Assembly (NCBI GenBank): GCA_035293245.1
Contig: DATDOO010000377.1
Span: forward strand, 1 to 5,220
Origin: DATDOO01 sp035293245
GTDB lineage: Bacteria; Pseudomonadota; Gammaproteobacteria; Methylococcales; Methylococcaceae
DNA: 5,220 nucleotides
Reading direction: 5' to 3'
The position numbers were made by a program, and so were the translations under genes. Under the pieces are notes generated by a model that saw nothing but the letters and a program-made list of their open reading frames with translations, had not been told where the DNA came from and searched no databases. Positions 1 through 5,220 of this stretch are shown here, piece after piece (the first letter of the stretch is position 1; each line of letters starts with the position of its first letter).

Positions 1-1
1 G

Positions 2-139
2 GTGGCCACCAAGTACCTGGAAAATTATCTGGGCTGGCGCAGGTGGCTGGAACGTTGCGGCGAACGGAACTCCCCGCTGGGTGGCCTCCAGGCCGCCCTT
101 GGCCTGGAAAAGCATTTTCAACTGTTAATGCAGACATAG
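2..139 (+). CDS. C-terminal fragment of a probable transposase (5' end outside window)
   Basis: An open frame enters from the left edge and gives 45 residues before a TAG at 137-139. It begins VATKYLENYLGWRRWLER and ends in a short hydrophobic tail (FQLLMQT). From memory, the K-Y-L-x-N-Y-L-G-W-R-R pattern resembles the extreme C-terminus of DDE-type insertion sequence transposases. I cannot assign the IS family with confidence, and no catalytic residue lies inside the window. It is the only plausible plus-strand coding sequence here and points towards the minus-strand operon. The structured non-coding stretch just downstream fits the end of a mobile element. Whether the gene is intact upstream cannot be seen. 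The alternative is the tail of an unrelated hypothetical protein. Confidence 0.5.
   Translation: MATKYLENYLGWRRWLERCGERNSPLGGLQAALGLEKHFQLLMQT
87..108. repeat. Perfect inverted repeat (8-bp arms) inside the transposase-like tail
   Basis: TCCAGGCC at 87-94 is exactly repeated in inverse at 101-108 around a 6-base loop. It lies within the 3' coding part of the transposase-like frame, about 30 bases before its stop. A run of A and T follows but no proper T-tract, so I do not call it a terminator. It may reflect element end structure or chance in GC-rich sequence. Confidence 0.4.
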
Positions 140-194
140 CCAAGATTAACCCTACTTTGCCGGATTCGGGCGGCCTGCTGACCCGCGCCATCCA

Positions 195-215
195 GGCGCT
201 CGCGCTTCGCGCGCC
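195..215. repeat. GC-rich stem-loop 1
   Basis: Arm GGCG (195-198) pairs with CGCC (212-215), and CGCG (201-204) pairs with CGCG (208-211) around a 3-base loop. A two-base CT bulge lies at 199-200. Alternating CG/GC sequence allows other registers, so the exact fold is uncertain. It is the leftmost of four adjacent hairpins. Confidence 0.45.
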
Positions 216-224
216 TTCGGCGTC

Positions 225-247
225 CAAATCTGCTCCCGGCAGATTTG
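225..247. repeat. Perfect stem-loop 2 (9-bp arms)
   Basis: CAAATCTGC (225-233) and GCAGATTTG (239-247) are exact reverse complements separated by the 5-base loop TCCCG. No T-tract follows on either strand, so it does not read as a standard intrinsic terminator. Confidence 0.7.
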
Positions 248-253
248 TCTTGG

Positions 254-287
254 GTTCCCTTCTTTTGGCCGCGCAAAAGAAAGGAAC
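254..287. repeat. Long stem-loop 3 (14-bp arms, one mismatch)
   Basis: GTTCCCTTCTTTTG (254-267) faces CAAAAGAAAGGAAC (274-287) around the 6-base loop GCCGCG. Thirteen of 14 positions pair by Watson-Crick rules. The remaining C/A position would be a G-U wobble in RNA made from the minus strand. The motif, a CTTTTG/CAAAAG core around a GGCCGCGC centre, is of a kind I recall as repeated in several high-GC proteobacterial genomes. Copy number in this genome cannot be judged from one window. Confidence 0.7.
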
Positions 288-288
288 G

Positions 289-312
289 CAAACCGGCAAT
301 CCTCCCGGTTTG
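289..312. repeat. Perfect stem-loop 4 (8-bp arms)
   Basis: CAAACCGG (289-296) and CCGGTTTG (305-312) are exact reverse complements around an 8-base loop. It starts one base after stem-loop 3 ends. It is the first hairpin met by a transcript leaving the HDOD gene, about 70 bases past that gene's stop. It could slow or protect the 3' end of that transcript, but it lacks a U-tract. Confidence 0.6.
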
Positions 313-380
313 TCGCCCCCGCACGACGAGGTACTTTTGTTAGCGAAAAGAGCGAGGGTGCTGAATCTGAAAAAACTGTA

Positions 381-1688
381 TCAATCGAACAACTTCATCG
401 TGGCGGCAATTTTCTCCCTCGCCTGGTGCAGCGCACGCAGGGAGTGCTCCGGGGAGAGCGCGTTGTCCTTGAGCTTGCGGGCGGCGGGGATGGCGCTGAA
501 CGGGGGCAGTTCGGTCATTTTCGGCGTGCCGATGTAGCTGTGCAGGCGGGAGAGCATGACGATGTCGCTCAATTGCAGATGCTCCCCGCTGTCGTGGAAC
601 CAGTCCTCAGCCAGGAGGGGGATTTCCATGAGCTTGGGGGGAAAGTCCCATTTATCCAGCACCCGAGCACCGGTGGGACCGCTCAGGTAGGGAAGGGCTT
701 CGGCGATTTCCTCCGGATCGATTCGGGCGACGGGGAAGCTTTCGGCGAAAACCAGAAAAGGCACGACACCGATATCGCACACCAGCCCCGCCAGCAAGGC
801 TTCCTCGGGATTGACCCCGCGGTTCTCGGCTGCGAGCACGTAGCACATGCTCGACAGATGCACGCTGCGTTTCCAGGTGTCGTGAAGCGTCTGCTTGATG
901 AAGGGCTCGGTGCCGCGGAATATCTGCTTGACGGTCAGGCTGATCACCAGGTTGCGGGTTGCCGCCAGTCCGAGGCGGGTCACCGCGTCGCGGCAGGTGG
1001 TGATCGGCCGGGCAGGCAGGTAGAGCGGGCTGTTGGCGATCTGGACGATGCGCGCGGCGATGGCGGGGTCGAGCTGAATGATGCCGGCCGCTTCCGCTGT
1101 GCCCACGTCCTTCTCGATGGCCTTGCGCAGTTTCAGCGCCACGGAGGGCAGCACCGGCAACTGGATGTCCTCGTCCTCCAGCGCCTGGATGAAAGCGTTG
1201 ACCAGATTGCTGTTTCTCGAACGGGGCGGGAGGTACTGGGTGTCGATGGTCGGAATGGAGGTCTCCCCCCGCGACGCGCCGACGTTCATGACCTTGCAGG
1301 AGACGCGCAGCACGTGCACGTCGGTCTTGGCGCGGGCGGTGATGTTCTGCGGCGTGGCGCAGCACAGGGGGAAGCGAGCCTTGGCGGTTCCGGCTTCGAC
1401 TTCCATGGCTCCGGTCTTGTCGACGCTGAGTTCCACCGTACCGTGCAGCAGATACACCACGGAATCGTCGTGGGAACCCGGCTCGAACAGCACGGAGCCG
1501 GCGGGCAGGAATTCCGCGCGCCGCTCCGTGGCGAACGTCATCAGGTCTTCCTCGTCCATATTGCGGATGGGGATGAGCTGTTTGAGCTGGTCCAGCGTGA
1601 CAGGCATGCCTTCGCCGGCGGGGACTGCGCTTTCCGGCGCGGTCGGGTTCTCCTCTTTCCGTGAAAAAAAACGGTTCAGTATTTCCAT
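381..1688 (-). CDS. HDOD-domain protein with N-terminal cyclic-nucleotide-binding-like domain
   Basis: The product is 435 residues. Residues about 36-135 resemble the beta-roll of Crp/cNMP-binding domains (LPAGSVLFEPGSHDD, then VVYLLHGTVELSV). Residues about 170-370 match HDOD: LPVLPS at 177-182, DPAIAARIVQIANSPLY at 207-223, RDAVTRLGL at 233-241 and a degenerate metal-binding site LVCDIG at 302-307. HDOD proteins are HD-superfamily relatives usually thought to act as non-enzymatic signalling scaffolds linked to motility, stress or cyclic-di-GMP networks; which applies here is unknown. No signal peptide or membrane segment is evident, so it is probably cytosolic. ATG at 1688 is chosen because an in-frame TGA lies just upstream (1704-1706); no clear Shine-Dalgarno precedes it. 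It follows xerC by about 100 bases and probably has its own promoter. Confidence 0.88.
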   Translation of the reverse strand: MEILNRFFSRKEENPTAPESAVPAGEGMPVTLDQLKQLIPIRNMDEEDLMTFATERRAEFLPAGSVLFEPGSHDDSVVYLLHGTVELSVDKTGAMEVEAGTAKARFPLCCATPQNITARAKTDVHVLRVSCKVMNVGASRGETSIPTIDTQYLPPRSRNSNLVNAFIQALEDEDIQLPVLPSVALKLRKAIEKDVGTAEAAGIIQLDPAIAARIVQIANSPLYLPARPITTCRDAVTRLGLAATRNLVISLTVKQIFRGTEPFIKQTLHDTWKRSVHLSSMCYVLAAENRGVNPEEALLAGLVCDIGVVPFLVFAESFPVARIDPEEIAEALPYLSGPTGARVLDKWDFPPKLMEIPLLAEDWFHDSGEHLQLSDIVMLSRLHSYIGTPKMTELPPFSAIPAARKLKDNALSPEHSLRALHQAREKIAATMKLFD

Positions 1689-1743
1689 CGCAGGTGTCGT
1701 TTGTCAGAAATTTCGCTGGGCTCGCGCGGGCGAAAGTGATTGA

Positions 1744-1771
1744 AGTATAGAACGGATTCCCGGCCGAAGAA
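1744..1771 (-). promoter_or_regulatory. Candidate sigma70-type promoter for the HDOD gene
   Basis: On the minus strand TATACT (1744-1749) matches five of six bases of the -10 consensus. A weak -35, TTCTTC (1766-1771), lies 16 bases upstream; a CTTCTT register would give 17. Transcription would start near 1737, leaving a leader of about 50 bases before the ATG at 1688. The local sequence is AT-richer than its surroundings, which supports a regulatory role. The weak -35 suggests modest strength or an activator. Read-through from xerC remains possible because I see no terminator between them. Confidence 0.45.
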
Positions 1772-1792
1772 GGAAGAAGATTTCGCCGCCGC

Positions 1793-2704
1793 TCAGGTTT
1801 CCTGTTTCTTGCGCGCGCGCGGATGGGCCTGATCGTACACCGCCGCCAGGCGCTGGAAATCGAGGTGGGTGTAGATTTGCGTGGTGGAGATCTGGCTGTG
1901 GCCCAGGAGTTCCTGCACCGCGCGCAAATCGCCGCTGCCTTCCAGCAGGTGGCTGGCGAAGGAGTGGCGTAAGAGATGCGGATGCAGCCGCTGGTCGAAG
2001 GCGCGCCGCTTGCGCCATTGCTCCAGGCGCAACTGCACCGCGCGCGGGCTCAGCCTTCGGCCCCGGCTGCCGACGAACAGCGCGGCCTCTTCCGGCGCGG
2101 CCCGGACGGCGCGCTCGTCCAGCCAGCGCTCGAGGGCCGCGCAGGCTTTCCGGCCGATGGGCAGGACGCGATCCTTGCCGCCCTTGCCGTGCCGCACCCG
2201 TGCCAGGCGTTCGCGCAGGTCGATATCGTGCCGGTCCAGCCCGACCAACTCGCTCAGCCGCAAGCCGGACGAGTAGAACAGCTCCCACATGGCCAGGTCG
2301 CGGACATCCAGCGCCTGCTCCGCGGGCGTATCCAGGAGGCTGGCGATCTGATCCACATCCAGAACGCGCGGCAACGCCTTGGGCGCCTTGGGCGCCCGCA
2401 CGCCGCGCGCCGGATTGTCCGCGGTCAGGCCGCGCTTGACCAAATCGGCGTGGAAACCGCGCAAGGCGGAGAGAACCCGCGCCAGCGAACGGCTGGAAAG
2501 ACCGGCGCGGTGCCGTTCGGCGACGTAGGCGCGGACCTGTTGGGGTCGGACTGCGCTCCAGGTGTTCAGTCCCTGGGCGACGCAGAAGGCGAACCAACGT
2601 TCCAGGTCGCGGCGATAACTGACTACGGTGTGGTTCGAGGCGCGCCGCTCGTCCCGCAGCCGGCGGAGGAAGTCGTCCAGTTGGCGGTGCGCTTCCTCTT
2701 CCAT
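1793..2704 (-). CDS. xerC: Tyrosine recombinase XerC
   Basis: The product is 303 residues, close to the roughly 300 usual for XerC/XerD. Residues about 5-90 form the SAM-like core-binding domain. Residues about 112-290 form the catalytic domain. The full catalytic set is visible: R149 (SSGLRLSEL), K174 (HGKGGKDR), H243 and R246 (HPHLLRHSFASHLL), H269 (LLGHS) and the nucleophile Y278 (TTQIYTH). With XerD it would carry out strand exchange at dif to resolve chromosome dimers before division, in the cytosol with FtsK. XerC is preferred over XerD because of the lysA-dapF-DUF484 context. ATG at 2704 lies 3 bases after the DUF484 stop and has AGGA at a 7-base spacing. A short APKAPK linker repeat joins the two domains. 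It appears fully functional. Confidence 0.96.
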   Translation of the reverse strand: MEEEAHRQLDDFLRRLRDERRASNHTVVSYRRDLERWFAFCVAQGLNTWSAVRPQQVRAYVAERHRAGLSSRSLARVLSALRGFHADLVKRGLTADNPARGVRAPKAPKALPRVLDVDQIASLLDTPAEQALDVRDLAMWELFYSSGLRLSELVGLDRHDIDLRERLARVRHGKGGKDRVLPIGRKACAALERWLDERAVRAAPEEAALFVGSRGRRLSPRAVQLRLEQWRKRRAFDQRLHPHLLRHSFASHLLEGSGDLRAVQELLGHSQISTTQIYTHLDFQRLAAVYDQAHPRARKKQET

Positions 2705-2707
2705 TCT

Positions 2708-3433
2708 TTAGTCCTGCGCCGGGTTCAACAGCGCGTCCAGGCGCACCGCCACCACTTCGCCCAGTTGTTGCAGGAACTGATACCCCATGCCCGGATGGAA
2801 GCGGCGCGGCTCGCGGCTGCCGATGGCCAGAATCCCGCGTAGCGCGCCGTGGCGGAGCGGCACCAGGGCGCAGGACAGCGCCTGTGCCGCCTCGGCGCCG
2901 AACAGCGCGCGCCGTTGCGCTTCCGCCACGACTCCGCACTTGGGCTGTCCGCCGGCAAGCAGCGTCTCGAAGAGAACATCCTGTTCGGCGGTAAGTTCGG
3001 CGGCAAAAGGCACGTCTGCCACCGCCGCATTCAGGCGCAGGGCGATCAGGTCGGCCTCGAAGCCCTTGCTCAGCGTATCGCCCAGGTGGTTCAGCGCGGC
3101 TTGCGGCGTAGCGGCGGCCAGCAGGTTCAGGATCAGCCGGTTCAGGCGCAGCATGAGCGCATCGTTGTCGCGGGCGATGTCCAGCAGTTCGTCGAGCTGT
3201 TCCTGCAAGGCGCGGATTTTTTCCCTCTGGAGATCCATGCGGATTTGCACCAGCGACACCGCCTCCCCGCAGGGGTGCGGCACGTGCAGCCTTTCCAGCA
3301 ATTCGAGATGATCGGCGAAGAAATCCGGGTGCAGCCTGAGCCAGGCGACGACGCCCTGCGCGTCGGGCAGCGCCGGCTTCTTCGGTTTGCGCGCCGCGGG
3401 GGGTTTCGCTACGACGGGTTGCGAGGGACTCAC
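2708..3433 (-). CDS. DUF484 family protein (YigA-like), GTG start
   Basis: The product is 241 residues, near the 235 or so of E. coli YigA. After a basic, proline/alanine-rich N-terminus (1-20) comes the family's hallmark region: V-x-A-W-L-R-L-H-P-D-F-F at 28-39, then a probable coiled coil at about 60-100 (LVQIRMDLQREKIRALQEQL). Residues about 107-235 resemble a GAF-like fold and contain LRGILAIGSREPRRFHPGMG at 198-217. The molecular function is not established, and no catalytic motif is evident. The start is GTG at 3433, whose last two bases and the following A form the dapF TGA (GTGA overlap). The open frame continues upstream through dapF, but that part is a shadow. No strong Shine-Dalgarno is present, so translation is probably coupled to dapF. 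No signal peptide is seen. Confidence 0.92.
   Translation of the reverse strand: MSPSQPVVAKPPAARKPKKPALPDAQGVVAWLRLHPDFFADHLELLERLHVPHPCGEAVSLVQIRMDLQREKIRALQEQLDELLDIARDNDALMLRLNRLILNLLAAATPQAALNHLGDTLSKGFEADLIALRLNAAVADVPFAAELTAEQDVLFETLLAGGQPKCGVVAEAQRRALFGAEAAQALSCALVPLRHGALRGILAIGSREPRRFHPGMGYQFLQQLGEVVAVRLDALLNPAQD
2712..2715 (-). promoter_or_regulatory. Ribosome binding site of xerC
   Basis: AGGA on the minus strand sits 7 bases before the xerC ATG, inside the last codons of the DUF484 gene. It supports the 2704 start and translational coupling of the two genes. Confidence 0.6.
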
Positions 3434-4257
3434 GTTCCGATTCGCCCTTCGAAAACCGTGACCGCCGGCCCCGTCATCCGCACCGCCTGGCCGCGTCCGG
3501 CCCAGGCGATGTGCAGCCGGCCACCGGGCAGATCCACGGCGACCGGGCTGTCCAGCCAGCCGCGCTCCATGCCCGACACCGCGGCGGCGCAAGCGCCGCT
3601 GCCGCAGGCCAGCGTCTCCCCGCTGCCGCGCTCGAAAACCCGCAGGCGGATGTAGCCCCGGTCCACCACTTCCATGAAGCCGACGTTGACCCGCTCGGGA
3701 AACAGGGGATGGGCTTCCAGCGCCGGGCCGAGGGTAGCGACCGGCGCGGTGTCCACGTTGTCCACGCGCAGCACGGCGTGCGGATTGCCCACGCTCAGCG
3801 CGCCGAAATGCCATTCGCGGCCGGCCAGGCTGACGGCGTATTCCGGCGCCTCGTGGGCCACGCGCAAAGGAATTTCGGCGGGTGCGTGGCGCGGCGGTCC
3901 CATGTCCACCGTCACCGCGCCGTCCGCTTCCAATTGAAGCGTCATCCGGCCGGCGCGCGTGTCCACCACGACGGTATCGCGCCCGATCAGGCCCTGGTCG
4001 CGGACGAAGCGCGCGAAGCAGCGCGCGCCGTTGCCGCACTGGGCCACCTCGCCGCCGTCGGCGTTGAAGATGCGATAGTGAAAATCCGCGCCCGGCTTGA
4101 TGGGCGGCTCCACCAGCAGCAACTGGTCGAAGCCGACGCCGAAATGCCGGTCCGCCCAACGGCGGATGATTTCCGGGGTCGGTTCGAACCGCTGCCTCAC
4201 GGCATCGACGACCATGAAGTCGTTGCCCAGGCCGTGCATTTTGGTGAAAGCCAGCAT
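3430..4257 (-). CDS. dapF: Diaminopimelate epimerase
   Basis: The product is 275 residues, matching the usual length of about 274. It is a cofactor-independent epimerase converting LL-diaminopimelate to meso-diaminopimelate, the precursor of both peptidoglycan cross-links and lysine. The two halves of the fold each carry their catalytic cysteine: C74 in FNADGGEVAQCGNGAR and C218 in ERGSGETLACGSGACA. The N-terminus (FTKMHGLGNDFMVVD) and the central SVGNPHAV are also typical. The frame can be extended 19 codons into lysA, but ATG at 4257 gives the canonical N-terminus and lies one base after the lysA TAA (TAAGATG). Its stop overlaps the DUF484 GTG. This places it in the middle of a coupled operon with lysA, the next step of the same pathway. 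Nothing is missing. Confidence 0.97.
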   Translation of the reverse strand: MLAFTKMHGLGNDFMVVDAVRQRFEPTPEIIRRWADRHFGVGFDQLLLVEPPIKPGADFHYRIFNADGGEVAQCGNGARCFARFVRDQGLIGRDTVVVDTRAGRMTLQLEADGAVTVDMGPPRHAPAEIPLRVAHEAPEYAVSLAGREWHFGALSVGNPHAVLRVDNVDTAPVATLGPALEAHPLFPERVNVGFMEVVDRGYIRLRVFERGSGETLACGSGACAAAVSGMERGWLDSPVAVDLPGGRLHIAWAGRGQAVRMTGPAVTVFEGRIGT

Positions 4258-4258
4258 C

Positions 4259-5220
4259 TTACAACTCGGCCGGCCGCTCGCCGCGCCACAGGTCGGCGAG
4301 GGATTCCCGTTCACGGATCAGGTGTACGCGGCTGCCGTCCACCAGCACCTCGGCGGCGCGCGGCCGGCTGTTGTAGTTGGAACTCATGCTGAAACCATAA
4401 GCGCCCGCCGATTTCACCGCCAGCAGGTCGCCGGATGCGACGCTCAGGGGGCGCTCCCGGCCGAGAAAATCCCCGGTCTCACACACCGGACCGACCACGT
4501 CGTAAATCCGTTCCGCTTCCGGGGAGGCTTCGTTCAGCGGAACGATGTCCTGCCAGGCGCCGTATAAAGCGGGGCGCATCAGGTCGTTCATGGCCGCGTC
4601 CACGATGGCGAAGCTCTTGTGCGGGCCATGCTTGAGGTATTCGACCCGCGTCAGCAGCACGCCGGCGTTGCCGACGATGGCCCGGCCGGGTTCGAGGAGG
4701 ATTTCGTATTCCACGCCTCGCAACCGCTCCAGCAAGGCGGCGATGTACTCCGCCGGTTCGGGCGGAGTCTCGTCGCGGTAGCGGATGCCCAGCCCCCCGC
4801 CCAGGTCGAGATGGCGGACGGCGATGCCGTCGCGCTTCAGCTCGTCCGCCAGCGCCAGGACGCGGTCCAGGGCGTCGAGAAACGGCGCGGTGCGGGTCAG
4901 TTGCGAACCGATGTGGCAGTCGATGCCGGCGATTTCCAGGTTGGGCAGGCGCGCGGCGCGCCTATAGACCCGAAGCGCGGCGGTTATGTCGATGCCGAAC
5001 TTGTTTTCCTTCAGGCCGGTGGCGATGTAGGGATGGGTTTGCGCATCCACGTCGGGATTGATGCGCAGGGACACGGGCGCCTTTTTGCCCAGCTCCCCGG
5101 CCAGCCGGTCGAGGCGTTCCAGTTCTTCCTCCACCTCCACGTTGAAACAGCGGATGCCCGCCTGCAGGGCGCGGCGCAGTTCGTCCTCGCGCTTGCCGAC
5201 CCCGGAGAACACCACCTTGC
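4259..5220 (-). CDS. lysA: Diaminopimelate decarboxylase, C-terminal ~319 residues (start outside window)
   Basis: It catalyses the last step of lysine synthesis: PLP-dependent decarboxylation of meso-diaminopimelate to L-lysine. The visible part is 319 residues of a family usually about 415 long. Roughly the first 100 residues, including the PLP-binding lysine, lie beyond the right edge. Counting from the first complete codon (5216-5218), motifs are HIGSQ at 102-106, the PLP-phosphate glycine loop GGGLGIRY at 140-147, EPGR at 176-179, CETGDFL with the active-site cysteine at 246-252, and GAYGFSMSSNYNSRPR at 272-287. These match the fold-type III (alanine racemase-like) barrel plus C-terminal beta domain. 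A GTG at 5215 is internal and not the start. The gene ends with TAA one base before dapF. Confidence 0.97.
   Translation of the reverse strand, partial: KVVFSGVGKREDELRRALQAGIRCFNVEVEEELERLDRLAGELGKKAPVSLRINPDVDAQTHPYIATGLKENKFGIDITAALRVYRRAARLPNLEIAGIDCHIGSQLTRTAPFLDALDRVLALADELKRDGIAVRHLDLGGGLGIRYRDETPPEPAEYIAALLERLRGVEYEILLEPGRAIVGNAGVLLTRVEYLKHGPHKSFAIVDAAMNDLMRPALYGAWQDIVPLNEASPEAERIYDVVGPVCETGDFLGRERPLSVASGDLLAVKSAGAYGFSMSSNYNSRPRAAEVLVDGSRVHLIRERESLADLWRGERPAEL

Larger units (their letters stand above)
140..380. other. Non-coding structured region, probable dispersed repeat or mobile-element remnant
   Basis: These 241 bases lie between the stop of the transposase-like frame and the stop of the HDOD gene on the other strand, so two genes converge here. 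I find no credible gene. Short frames across it on both strands have low-complexity, arginine/alanine-rich products, or carry the L-L-L-A-A-Q-K-K-G-T-Q type string. I associate that string with spurious ORF predictions over dispersed repeats in high-GC proteobacteria. The stretch from 195 to 312 is almost continuously folded into four stem-loops. The part from 313 to 380 is more AT-rich and shows no clear structure. Whether it is one element or several is unknown. Confidence 0.55.

Noticed and set aside
225..312. Intrinsic terminators for the two converging transcripts
   Set aside because: The hairpins are convincing but none is followed by a T-tract on either strand, so I list them as inverted repeats only.
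195..312. CRISPR-like array
   Set aside because: The four hairpins have different sequences and no repeated unit with regular spacers, and there are no cas genes.
43..537. Plus-strand frame of 164 codons running through the left non-coding region
   Set aside because: It overlaps the transposase-like frame, the hairpin cluster and the 3' end of the HDOD gene. Its product looks like repeat-derived translation with no domain.
426..1664. Long plus-strand open frame (412 codons) opposite the HDOD gene
   Set aside because: It is antisense to a clear cNMP/HDOD protein, its product is rich in G, H, Q, R and D with no domain pattern, and long antisense frames are expected in high-GC coding DNA.
1689..1792. 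A dif-like recombination site next to xerC
   Set aside because: No 28-bp sequence with two inversely related 11-bp arms and a 6-bp centre is visible; dif normally lies near the replication terminus, not beside xerC.
1976..2842. Plus-strand open frame (288 codons) across xerC and the end of DUF484
   Set aside because: It spans two well-supported minus-strand genes and their junction, and the product shows no recognisable motif.
3434..4159. Upstream extension of the DUF484 frame to 483 residues
   Set aside because: The added N-terminal part lies wholly within dapF in another frame and is arginine/glycine-rich filler. The GTGA overlap at 3430-3433 gives a protein of family length.

Overview
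The window is high-GC bacterial DNA. Every confidently coding gene lies on the minus strand, so transcription runs from high to low coordinates. The order lysA - dapF - DUF484 (YigA-like) - xerC is a block well known from Gammaproteobacteria and some Betaproteobacteria. Together with the protein sequences it suggests a high-GC gammaproteobacterium, perhaps an environmental type such as a methanotroph or sulfur oxidiser. The genus is inference and cannot be fixed from this sequence.

From right to left: 5220-4259 is the C-terminal three quarters of lysA (diaminopimelate decarboxylase), with its start beyond the window. 4257-3430 is dapF (diaminopimelate epimerase). 3433-2708 is a DUF484 protein starting at GTG. 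2704-1793 is xerC, a tyrosine recombinase with all catalytic residues. The junctions are extremely tight: a 1-base gap, a 4-base GTGA overlap and a 3-base gap. This points to one translationally coupled operon. DapF makes meso-diaminopimelate for peptidoglycan, and LysA converts part of it to lysine. XerC resolves chromosome dimers at dif with XerD, normally encoded elsewhere. The role of DUF484 is unknown.

After a 97-base gap holding a plausible sigma70 promoter, 1688-381 encodes a 435-residue signalling-type protein with an N-terminal cyclic-nucleotide-binding-like domain and a C-terminal HDOD domain. Key ligand or metal residues look degenerate in both domains.

The left end (1-380) has a different character. 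A plus-strand reading frame open from the window edge ends at 139 and resembles a transposase C-terminus. A non-coding stretch of about 240 bases follows, carrying four closely packed stem-loops that look like a dispersed structured repeat or the remains of a mobile element. I saw no CRISPR array, tRNA, rRNA, defence cassette or clearly new system. The most unusual parts are the hairpin cluster and the degenerate cNMP/HDOD protein.
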